From Geosiphon pyriformis (taxonomy: Eukaryota > Glomeromycota > Glomeromycetes > Archaeosporales > Geosiphonaceae): 64,000 nt of DNA. Position numbers and translations under genes: made by a program. The stretch is from the NCBI GenBank assembly GCA_016748015.1, contig JAAOMT010000445.1, positions 179,115-243,114 of the forward strand. The letters run 5' to 3'. Shown here piece after piece: positions 40,720 through 51,500 of this stretch (its first letter is position 1; every line of letters begins with the position of its first letter). The notes beneath the pieces were generated by a model. The model was not told where the DNA came from and did no database searches. It worked only from the letters and a program-made list of their open reading frames with translations.

Positions 40720-40887
40720 ATGAATCTTAAATTATTTCCGATCAAAGTTACTGTTATCAAACGTACTCCAGAAATGAACCGTCCTTATATTTTTGTATTA
40801 GTTTCACACCTTGGCGTTTCTCGAATTGACAAACAAGACTTTATAACAAGGATTAAAAACACGACTTTGAAGTCCATCAACCTATAA
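40720..40887 (+). CDS. Small ORF, 55 codons, possible 3' exon (left copy)
   Basis: ATG 40720 to TAA 40885-40887 reads MNLKLFPIKVTVIKRTPEMN, then RPYIFVLVSHLGVSRIDKQD and a basic tail. The composition looks protein-like (alternating beta pattern followed by a basic helix). It sits 110 bp beyond the membrane-helix ORF and could be its separate downstream exon, but I found no in-frame acceptor that would join them. An identical copy is at 42603-42770 because of the contig overlap. Confidence 0.3.
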   Translation: MNLKLFPIKVTVIKRTPEMNRPYIFVLVSHLGVSRIDKQDFITRIKNTTLKSINL

Positions 40888-41713
40888 GATTATTAATTAT
40901 TCTCGATCGCGTTGAATGACTATGGGTAATGCTAGTTCTCCCTTTTTTCTTATCAATCTCTTGTTAAATAAATGTCCAATCCATGGATGTGTCACTTGGT
41001 TGACAGCAAAACAAAGAGAAACGAATGAGAGGTCAGGGGCCGAGGTGTATTGGCCGGAGTGTGTACGCAGACTATGGTATTTGTAGACTGAGCGGGATCT
41101 CCCGTCGTGAGTCCTTTTCAAAGTGGTGACGCAAACCTGACACTTTGGTCAACCATTTTACGAAGTCTCCCAGCAATGGATACGTATCATATGTGAAACT
41201 GCCGCTTAGACAATATAACTCAGTTCCCAGTCATGAACTCTGACCATAGTGGGGCGTACGCTTTCTACTAGCTGCAACCAATGTTTTAGAAGGAAAAAGG
41301 CAGACGGGTGGAAAGGGAAACGCGTCGTTTTCGGGCAAAAGCATCACAACTAACCACAATCAAGATAACGCTACGCCTTATACTTTATACACTCACTTAA
41401 CTGATCAGGCATCAAGTGAAAGACTGTCCATCGCGATAATATCGTTCTCTTGGTTACTTTCAAAGGACACGGAATGAAGGACCCAATCGTAATAACTGCA
41501 TTTGTACTGGTGCCAGCATATGTTATTATTTACCTCTGTTAGAGTGTTAATTGTTTGTTCTCAGCGAGAGGATATCGCATTTATTCAAAAAGCAAGAGAT
41601 AAACTTTATTACATCGAAAACGGAATATGTTAATATGTCGAAAAGTTGAAAAATGTGAATTATCTCATACAAATAAGTACATTAACCGTCAAATGAAAGT
41701 GAACTTGACATGG

Positions 41714-41733
41714 NNNNNNNNNNNNNNNNNNNN
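41714..41733. other. Assembly gap (20 N)
   Basis: Second 20-N placeholder, flanked by the 1,863-bp direct duplicate. Confidence 0.99.
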
Positions 41734-43596
41734 AGCAACATTACGATGAAATTTTCATTCAGAAGACGAAAGTTTGGAGTAGAGATCAAGTTCATTCATG
41801 ATCGTAAATACTATATGGAAATTTTCAAAAACCAGCTTGCGAAATAATTCGTTTTATACCTCCGTTTTCGAGGAGTTCCCACCATATTATTATTATATTA
41901 TAAAAGGTCTTATGGTTAATATGGCAAAAGGGATTGGGAAATAGAATATGAAATCCCGATATCTATAAATCATTATTCGATCCTGCATCCAAATTCTGAT
42001 GAACTTCCTGATGTTTTTGAAGAATGCGCAAAGTTCGGTGTATTTTTCACGGGCTATTCACCTTATAGTTATCCCACTCTTCATCAAGATATTTTAGTTC
42101 AAATTGAATTGACAATTCTCAAACGCATATCTGAAGGCGAAAAAAATTTCACACTCAAATTTATTTCTATCAAAAAATACTTTGAAACTAATCAACAAAT
42201 TGAAATAATTTACCCCATCTTGCTTAGATTGTTTATTTTCAACAATCCAAATAATCGTCAAAATGATGAATTCAAATCCTCATTGTCCCTTATTTCAGAG
42301 CTCCTACAAATTTTAATTGCATTCGAAGAATTCAATTACTCGGAAAACAATGAATTCGAATCCAACAGTGACATCGAACACGACCATGGACCACCAAAAC
42401 CCAGGAATTTCTCGATTTTTCTCTGTTGTGGAATTTTGGCATTTTTTATCCTGGCAATTTATATTCAATGTTACAATCTTTATTTCAGGTAATATATAAG
42501 TGATTTTTACCATACATGTTGTTACACGAATCGGTTTTTATATCATATAACAGTCATTTACTAAGTCATATCTTCACTATTTGTGAAGAAATAAATTGAT
42601 TTATGAATCTTAAATTATTTCCGATCAAAGTTACTGTTATCAAACGTACTCCAGAAATGAACCGTCCTTATATTTTTGTATTAGTTTCACACCTTGGCGT
42701 TTCTCGAATTGACAAACAAGACTTTATAACAAGGATTAAAAACACGACTTTGAAGTCCATCAACCTATAAGATTATTAATTATTCTCGATCGCGTTGAAT
42801 GACTATGGGTAATGCTAGTTCTCCCTTTTTTCTTATCAATCTCTTGTTAAATAAATGTCCAATCCATGGATGTGTCACTTGGTTGACAGCAAAACAAAGA
42901 GAAACGAATGAGAGGTCAGGGGCCGAGGTGTATTGGCCGGAGTGTGTACGCAGACTATGGTATTTGTAGACTGAGCGGGATCTCCCGTCGTGAGTCCTTT
43001 TCAAAGTGGTGACGCAAACCTGACACTTTGGTCAACCATTTTACGAAGTCTCCCAGCAATGGATACGTATCATATGTGAAACTGCCGCTTAGACAATATA
43101 ACTCAGTTCCCAGTCATGAACTCTGACCATAGTGGGGCGTACGCTTTCTACTAGCTGCAACCAATGTTTTAGAAGGAAAAAGGCAGACGGGTGGAAAGGG
43201 AAACGCGTCGTTTTCGGGCAAAAGCATCACAACTAACCACAATCAAGATAACGCTACGCCTTATACTTTATACACTCACTTAACTGATCAGGCATCAAGT
43301 GAAAGACTGTCCATCGCGATAATATCGTTCTCTTGGTTACTTTCAAAGGACACGGAATGAAGGACCCAATCGTAATAACTGCATTTGTACTGGTGCCAGC
43401 ATATGTTATTATTTACCTCTGTTAGAGTGTTAATTGTTTGTTCTCAGCGAGAGGATATCGCATTTATTCAAAAAGCAAGAGATAAACTTTATTACATCGA
43501 AAACGGAATATGTTAATATGTCGAAAAGTTGAAAAATGTGAATTATCTCATACAAATAAGTACATTAACCGTCAAATGAAAGTGAACTTGACATGG
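41734..43596. repeat. Gap-flanking exact duplicate, right copy (1,863 bp)
   Basis: Right-hand copy of 39851-41713. The match ends at tgacatgg, after which this copy continues into unique sequence (43597 on) and the left copy runs into N. Includes a second copy of the membrane-segment ORF (41920-42492) and of the 55-codon ORF (42603-42770). Confidence 0.93.
41920..42492 (+). CDS. Unknown protein, C-terminal exon with one membrane segment (right copy)
   Basis: Same sequence as 40037-40609; see that entry. Should be treated as the same locus unless the duplication is shown to be real. Confidence 0.4.
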   Translation, partial: YGKRDWEIEYEIPISINHYSILHPNSDELPDVFEECAKFGVFFTGYSPYSYPTLHQDILVQIELTILKRISEGEKNFTLKFISIKKYFETNQQIEIIYPILLRLFIFNNPNNRQNDEFKSSLSLISELLQILIAFEEFNYSENNEFESNSDIEHDHGPPKPRNFSIFLCCGILAFFILAIYIQCYNLYFR

Positions 43597-44541
43597 CGGC
43601 ATAGTGTAATATCTTTGAAAAATCGAATTTGCTGAATAGCTCTATTAAATAGAAACGAAAGTTCCACAAGCAAAGGGAAATGCGAATGTTCGACTAATAA
43701 GTCGCATAAAAGCGAAATTGAAAATGTCGACAGCGAGCATTTTTGCTTGATATGTTAGAATTATAAATGAAATGAGATGCGACCCGAAAAAGCGACGGCT
43801 GGTGACAAGAAACGATGTCGGCCTCATTGTCAATCTGACATAAAATAACAAACCACAAATATGTTGGGGAAATGAAAGGGCGGTGACATGACAGAATCAC
43901 GTGAATAAGGTCCCGGGCTCAATTATCTATCCATAATACATCGTAGATGAGATTGCGATTTCAATGAATCAAAGTCATTAAAACCAACATTAAAATCACA
44001 TTCGTTTTTAGCGGATTATCTTTTTCAGGCAAGTTTCACACCCTTGCGTTTCGAGAAATAACACAGTCCCTATAAGGTCAAGGCGTAATTCGTAAGAAAA
44101 AACTTCCATCGGTTTTTCCCATAAGTGGCATTCACAATATTTGGGCGCATTCAATCGGTATTAGGAGAGAACTTTTTTCAACCCGTTACATTTATCATAA
44201 AGTCTGAAAAAACATTAATTGATAACCTTCATTAATCCTGAAAATCCCCAATTTCCTCAGCTACAAGTTTCGATGAACGACTTCAAGTTGTAGAGACGCG
44301 ATCGAATAACACTAGAAAGTAGATATACATGCATGTGATTCCCTCATTTAAAATTAAGTTCAAGGTAGCGAAGGAAATTACTGTAAATCTTCAAAGAACT
44401 GTCAATGTAAAAATTCGACCTGATCAAATATTGATCGCCCGGTTATATAGAGTTGATTTATAAACTCACTCGAAAATAATAAGTCTCTCGATAGTTTTTT
44501 TATTCAGAACCTACAGATTTGCTTTGATTATACTTTAAAAA
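43597..44541. other. Intergenic, nothing recognised
   Basis: About 940 bp of mixed composition without a motif-bearing ORF on either strand. Two overlapping minus-strand frames at 43645-43900 look accidental. Confidence 0.45.
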
Positions 44542-45510
44542 TCAAGATCTATAGTCAAATACCCTAATAAAAACTTTTATCACAACTTCATATTCCTCGA
44601 TGATTTGCGTTCTAAAAGTGTTTGGATCAGAATTCTCAGACCATGCCGATTCAGGATATAATAAAAAAAATATCTTGTAAAATAGACCTCCAACAGCTGC
44701 ATGGCATTTAGAACACATATCGAAAGTAAAGGACGTTTTTGAGAGTAAATAAAAATTTTTGTCCATAAATTTATAAAGAGCATACAGGTTAAGTATTTGA
44801 TTTCTCTTCTTGTGATAATCTGAATTTTGGCTTAAAATACCGGCCTGAAGAAGCATTTCCTTGAATCTGGCGTTTCTCTCAAAATAGTTGGCAGTATTTT
44901 GTGGGTATGTTTCGATGAAGACTTCGACCAGATAGATGTAGAGCCATAACTTGATTGATTTGGTGATGCCGTGAAGATGTTCGTTAAGAGAAAAAAGCAG
45001 TTTCCAATCGCGGACAAAATCCATGAAACCTTCAGGTCGACCGTTACTAAAATTCTTCAGGATTGATTGAAAATGTTGTAAATTCGTGATGTCAGATCCT
45101 AAAGGTTGTTTCATAGCTTCAATCAATTCGTTTACAAGATTGTCAACTTTAACGGGAAAGTTTTTTAGGTTGTTCTGATATCTTTGGGAAATGGACGTTG
45201 ATACCAATGTGGAACATTGCTGAGATTCTTCTGGTTGAACGGAGGGGGATTTCGGGTGAGAGACAGAGGTGAAAACACTTTCGTGATTTGGAAGAGCTGA
45301 TTGCTGCAGTCCTTCCAGTTGGCTTCTGAGCCTAAGGTTTTCTTCTGTAAGGGTTTTTCATTGGCTTTTATATATTCGCAACCGAGTTTTTCTCTTTTGA
45401 CACAGTTCACATTCTCTTGTGTATTTGATATAACGGTGTTTCGGTTTCTCTTTCATATTTCCAGCTTCTCTCAGTCATTTCGAAAGATAGGCTTCATGAA
45501 AATTTTTTCT
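44542..45510 (-). CDS. Unknown mostly helical protein with N-terminal basic/leucine-zipper-like segment
   Basis: An uninterrupted frame (44542-45207 and upstream) encodes an alpha-helical region: NELIEAMKQPLGSD, WKLLFSLNEHLHGITKSIKL, YLVEVFIETYPQNTANYFER, CSKCHAAVGGLFYKIFFLLY. Reading upstream in the same frame gives LTEENLRLRSQLEGLQQSAL (a leucine-zipper-like heptad). Before that is a basic CELCQKRKTRLRIYKSQ stretch, separated by one in-frame TGA (about 45360). This resembles the basic region plus zipper of fungal bZIP-type proteins but is not a confident match. The TGA could be a pseudogene mutation, a sequencing error, or lie in a very short intron (gttgcg...ttacag, about 38 bp). The gene start is uncertain. 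Confidence 0.45.
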
Positions 45511-46500
45511 TATCTCTAATATCACCTGCTGAATGGGCATTCTTTTCCTTACATATATTTTCGACCCTTAATGGTTGCATTACCCCTGGACTTTTAAGCA
45601 ACCTTGTCAAACAAAGTGGGACCCGCGTCAAATTTGATCGGGAACACCGAGTGGTTTTCAATTACCACTTGTTCAAAATTTAGAAGACTATATGTGGAAA
45701 ATTAGCGATTTTCAAGATGGACGGCAATCCTCACAGCAGATAATAATTAAGTTCCGGAAAGAGCTTCAAAGTACTAACCGTTTTCGTTTCAATAGAACTT
45801 CTCAATCTTTTGGAGAATACTAACTCCGATGAGTGGTCATTCTATAAATAAACCCGAAATACCGTATAGTCCCGTGAATAAGCAACCCCCCTCTCTTCAG
45901 ATCTAAAAGTCTTAGAAAAGTTAAATAAGCAACTCCTTAAAAAATTTAAGAAAATTGCTAAAATGACCCACTTGATATACAGTGTGTTGCACATCAGAAA
46001 ACTTGATACAGTTTAACCAATTTTAGGGGGTCCTTAAAGCAAGGCAAGCCGGTCACATGATTAGCCATTTTTGATCGGCAACACATAACATAAACTAATA
46101 AAATTAGCTTTAATAAATTTTGGCCAACAAAATTAATTCACTAATTCACATTAATAACATACGTTTAATTTTATTATTACAAATTGGTCAAAAAACCCAT
46201 TAATTGTTTTTTTTGTAAAGCTAAAATTACTTCGACTTTTTTACATATTATCATCTCATTATTAAAAAATAATCATTGATTGTTTTTATTATTTCTTAAA
46301 AACAGACTTCAATGTTTCTTTCAAATATACAACAAATTTTTCTACTTTATTCATGTTTTTTTTATTTGCTAAATTATAATACTAATTTTTAGTTTTTTTA
46401 AATAATTTATTCATTTTTAATTGATTTTTTTCTGTAGTTTTTTCAATTTTTTAATGTTAAAATACTTTTATTAAGCTATAAGACTGATATATCTTTAAAT
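45511..46500. other. Intergenic leading into LINE 5' end
   Basis: Mixed sequence to about 46080, then increasingly AT-rich with T-runs. No gene. The LINE 5' UTR begins somewhere in 46,200-46,600; an exact border or target-site duplication was not found. Confidence 0.45.
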
Positions 46501-46682
46501 CATTTTTCTTAAAGATTTTTTGAAAACTTTTTTATATTTTAGATGTCAAAATATTAATATTACTATAAAAAAACTTCTTTTTCTTTTACATCCACAAATC
46601 CTCAAAAAGCACTTTTCTGAAGAAGTTTTTTATTTTTTCTTGTTAGTATTTCACAATTTCTTTTTCTAATAATCCCTTTTTT

Positions 46683-48562
46683 GTGGACTTAGAGGCTGTT
46701 TCTAGTGGCAATATGTCTAGTAAGAAGAAAACACCGAAGGGTGTTTTTTATGGTCTTGCAGGTGGCTTTTTCTTTCAAAAAAAAAGAGTTGTGCTTAAGA
46801 ATATCAAACACTCGGATAACAAAAAAGATATCTCTTTAAACAAGTCTGAGCATGGTAACAGTGTGTATTCTAATGTGGATAGTTTGTCTGGTGATGAAAA
46901 AGATGCTGACATGACTGGCATTAATGTTGGGTCTCTTCTGAATTCAGCTGCCAACACTCCTAAAGTAAAGTGTGTCAATACTGGTGTTATTTTTGGTTCT
47001 CTACTTAGATCTTTTAATTATAATATGGATAATGATGATGAAGTCTCCCTATCTTCTTATCTTCTGATCTTTTTAGAAAAGAAATGGATTGACCCAAAAA
47101 TTATTAAGACTCAGATGGAGTTTGCTGTTAAAAAATTATTTGCTTTGAATATCAATCTTTTGGCAGTAATAGACAATTCAGCAATGGTAAAAACTCAAAT
47201 CATCAGGAAATTATTTTCATCAGTCAATGGTTTTGGAGGGGCCACTACTCCCTCAAAATTTAAGGAGATTATCAAATCTATCTTTACTTTAGAAAAAACA
47301 TGAAAATGGCCATATCATTGGCCAAAGAAAAAGGGATTACCATAAATGGCAATCTTAAGAGACAAGGAATGAGATCAGATTGGACTGTGGTAATCAAAAA
47401 AATTCTTATGAATACACTTAAGAATATGATCATTTTCGTAGTATCCAAATTTGGGGAAATTAAGTCGATCAAAATTCAATTAATTGGAATATGGCAAAAG
47501 ACTGTGGTAGAGTTTGTTGAATTAAACCAGGCTAATTTTTTGGCTTCTAAGTGGTTATTCTTAATTGGTAAAAATTCTGTGTGTGTGGCCAAAACAGTAG
47601 AAGATTATGAAATTTGGGCATCTAAAGATCAGTTTAAAGCACTTTTATTTATTTTGCCAATGGGTACAACAGCATATAATCTTGGGACTCTTCTGAAAAA
47701 GACTAGTGGAAAGACTTGTGTCATAAATAGATCTATGAAAACTGGAAATAGGATTTGCTGTACTGTAGTTGGTTTTAATTCTAATAATAATTTGGAATCT
47801 GCCTTTCACACAGAGCCAATTTTTGGTAGTGTTAAACTTTTTTGGACAAAAATAAATCTAGTTCAGTGCGAGAAATATGGAAAGCTTGGTTATTTTGCTT
47901 TGGAATGTGATGCATCTGTTGTATTTATTTCTAAGTCTTTAAAGATATTTAAGAGAATTGTGTCTGACAAATTTTGTCTTCAATTAACAAAGTTGTATAA
48001 AAAGAAAAGTGTTCCAATATCTCGTCCTATTGCCTTTGGTGACAAATCTTGGGCTTAAATGGTCTTACTTGTTGGTTCTTCTGGTTTTTGCTTCGCTTTT
48101 GGTTCTGGTTCTCCTCTTTCGGGCACCTTAGATTTGAATGATGATTTTCTTTCTGTTTTGGTTAACAACTCATCTTTAGATGCTTGTTTGGTCTCTTTGA
48201 AATGATCCTTGGAGCTGTTAACTGACTAAGTTTCTGGTATTGTACACAAGCTTAAAGATATAGAATTGATGTCACAAGCTCTATCTCTTTCCTCTAAAGT
48301 CTCGGCCACCTTGATTGCCACTGAAAAGAACTTGGCTTTGGATATGGTTGTGGACAATCTTGAATTAGTATTTTCAATTCCCTTTTTTGCTCCTCCTAAT
48401 GTTTCAACTTTGGGTTTGAATAGTTTGAAAGTTTTGACGACCAAGGTTGGCAGTTTAGAATCTAAATTGGTGGCTCTTGAAACTTTTGTTGGTTCAGTTT
48501 TGACTAAATTAGATCATTTGTGTGCTGGCTTAGGTCCCTTATCATCATCTTTATCTCAATAA
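46683..48562 (+). pseudogene. LINE ORF1 (gag-like) pseudogene
   Basis: Reads VFYGLAGGFFFQKKRVV, NVGSLLNSAANTPKVK, VNGFGGATTPSKFKEIIKSI. A one-base deletion near 47290 moves the frame, which continues as MAISLAKEKGITINGNLKRQ, KFGEIKSIKIQLIGIWQKTV (RRM-like) and a zinc-knuckle-like CEKYGKLGYFALECD, where a Cys and a His appear to have become Tyr. It then hits TAA 48056 (SWA*MVL, Gln expected), TGA 48203 (Arg expected) and TAA 48227 (Gln expected) before the natural end at 48562. No ATG at the first in-frame position (GTG at 46683); the first ATG is 46713. All three stops are one C->T step from the expected codon. Confidence 0.88.
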
Positions 48563-48579
48563 ATAGTTTAATCTGAAAG

Positions 48580-51500
48580 ATTGCTACATGCAATGTTCAG
48601 GGCATCAATATTTTTGTCAAGCAGAAAGATGTTATTCGTTGACATAGAGAATCAGGAAATGTTGTTTCAATTATTATGGAAACAAAATTAAGGTCTAGCA
48701 TTAAACCATGAATTATAAATAAGTTTAATGGAGTTTGAGTTTTTACTTCTGGTTTGGACACAGATTTTCTTGGTGCTGGAGTTGTCATTATCATGGACAT
48801 TTCTCTGGCTTGTCATGTATCTAAAGTTGAGGAGATTTCTGGTTAGTTGATTTCTGTGCATCTTTTGTTCAAAAACAAGCTTTCAATTACTATTTTGGGT
48901 CTTTATGCTGGTGCATCCAGTAGTAATTATTTTGGTCAAGCTGCTGATGTCAATTCATTAATCTCAATTGCTGTTGGTTCTAGTTTTTTTGTGATCTTAG
49001 GTGGTGATTTTAATAAAAATAGTTCGAAAAAAAGTGCTAGTTTTAAGTTCTGCTTGAATTTGGGCTTGGTTAATACTTTCAATGGACATTTGTTGGCTTG
49101 AGTTCCTACTTGGAGCAATTCCAGAGGGGTCAAGAAAGTAATTAATTTCAATTTTGTAAGTAAGCATCTGGTGTTTGCAATTGTATTGCATATCATCAAT
49201 GATATGTTAGAATTTTTTAATACAGATTATAAATTAGTTTCAGTTTCTATTGGTTTGGATAGGCTTCTGGATACCCATCTTATCAGTGCTTATAGACAAG
49301 CCAACTGAGACTAATAGAAGTTTAAATTAAGAAATGTAGGTAAAATTCAGTGGTTGTATTTCAAGGAATGTTTATTTGCCAAGCTATTGGCCAGATTATT
49401 CATGTTCAAAATTGCTGAAGACAGTAGTGACTTAGATATAATATGGAGTGTGCTGAAGGAAGTCATAATACAGACTGTTATTAGGGTGTTCTTTAAGAGC
49501 TGGTATAGTGAATATGATTGTTCAAGAAACAAATATTCTTCTAAGTTTTATAAATTGGAGCTGCTTATTGTCAAGATTGTGAATTGCTAGAATTCTGGAG
49601 ATCTCCAAAATTTTAACTGTTTTGTTAAGGTTTGGACTTTTATTGATGAAGTAGAGGCATTTAAGGTGTCTGGCATGATTTCTAGTGGTATGTGTTTAAT
49701 GTTTTTGATTAAGCATTTGTTAGTAGTAAAAAGAATGTATTAAAAGTCTAAGTATTATAAGTCTAAATTGGCTAAGAATGCTGAAATTAGAAAGACTATT
49801 GACTGTTGAATGAAAAATTTCTACTTTAACAAAGAGAGGATAATTAAAGCATTCTGGATCAGCCATTTCGCAAAGTTGTTTTAAATCACTTAGTGGTAGA
49901 TAATGAAATAGTAGTTGAGCCTGAAAAGGTTAAGCTTAAAGTCAATAAGATAATAGAAGAGTAGACAAGGAGATGGTTAGTGCTCTTAAGGATGTTTGAT
50001 CTTTGGTCTCATCAATATATGCCCCTGGATTATGTGGATGGCACAGCTTTCTTTAATATAATGGAACTGGTCAACATAAGTGAATTGTCTTCAGTTATCA
50101 GTAATTTACCTAATGATAAGTCTGCAGATTTGTCTGGTATTCCTAACAAACTTTGGAAGCATTGTGATAAAGAGGTATTGACTTGTTTTTTAGAACTGTT
50201 AAATATTTGTTTGACTTCTGATGCTGTTCTGGTCTCTTGGAAGAGGACATGAGTTTTGATAATCCTAAAACCTTATAAATGGAATGGAGTTTTAACAAAC
50301 ACTAGGCCTATTGCTTTGATCAAAATGGCCTGGAAAATACTGTCAAAGATTTTTTTTGATTGGATATCTTTGGCTTGTAATAAATTCAATGTTCTTTGTG
50401 GTAATAACTTTTTAGTGTTGAAAGGCACTTTGACTCAATCTCCTATTTTTGCTATTAGATTGGTTGTTAAAGATGCTTTGAAAAAGAATAGAGAGCTTTG
50501 GCTTGTGTTGTAAGATATGCACAAAGCCTACAATTCAGTAGGCTGGCATTATTTAAAAGCTAGTCTGCTATATATCAAAATGTGCAGTCAATTTGTTGAG
50601 TTTTTTGGTAACATTCATGAAAACAGATCTAATAAAGTGATAACAGATTTTGGACTTTTAAATAGTTATAGAGTGCATAATGGGTTGGATCAAGGTAAGG
50701 TTTTTTCTCCACTTTTTTGGAGAATTTTCTATGATCTGCTTTTGTGTGAAGTTAAAAGACATGAACACTTGTATAGATATAGAATTGATACTAGATTTGT
50801 AGCAAGATCTGGTAGGGTTGAAGCAACTGGTAGGAAGACTTTATTTTTTGCTGTTGGTGTCTTTGTTAATGATACAATTTGAGTTGTAAGTTGTCAAACT
50901 TCCACTTAGTATATTTTGAATATTGCTAGTGAGTTTTTTGAGGTCAATGACATTTTGATTAATAATGACAAGACAGTGGCTATTCCAATCAATTAAGAAG
51001 TCAAGTCAGCTTCTTTGTTGATTAATGGCTTACCAATTTTTATTGCAAAAAGAGATAAAGCACACAGATACCTGGGTATTTTTTTGTTTACTGAAGATCT
51101 TTCTAAATTTAGTTTGGCTCAAGTTCATGTTAATATTAGATTCTTTTCTAATATAGTGTTAAAAAAAGCTATTACAGATAAACAATTTTCATATTTGGTT
51201 TTGGCTGTCTTGCAGCTGATAATTAGCTATTGTACACAATTTAGTTTTGTCTCTTTGGCTGTATGTCGTAAGTAGGACACTTTAGTGAAAAAAAGTCTCA
51301 GGTCTAAGACTGGCTTACCACGTAATTTTTCCAGTGAGGCCTTATATTATCCTTCTCTGTATGGGGTAAAACCTTTTGAGCAAGTGCAGTTTGAAGGCAA
51401 ATTAGCTTTACTAATTTTTTTTTCCAATGCCTGTGATATTCTTGAATGTTTGTTTGAGCACAAATTTTTGGATTTATAAATATTGGGGTAGTCCTCTTTG

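Larger units (their letters stand above)
39851..41713. repeat. Gap-flanking exact duplicate, left copy (1,863 bp)
   Basis: Identical in length and in the stretches compared to 41734-43596 (offset 1,883, which is 1,863 plus the 20-N gap). It ends exactly at the gap. Best read as the unmerged overlap of two contigs; true copy number is probably one. Confidence 0.93.

Noticed and set aside
40897-41121. Minus-strand 74-codon frame (also 42780-43004)
   Set aside because: No protein-like pattern, and it appears twice only because of the contig overlap.
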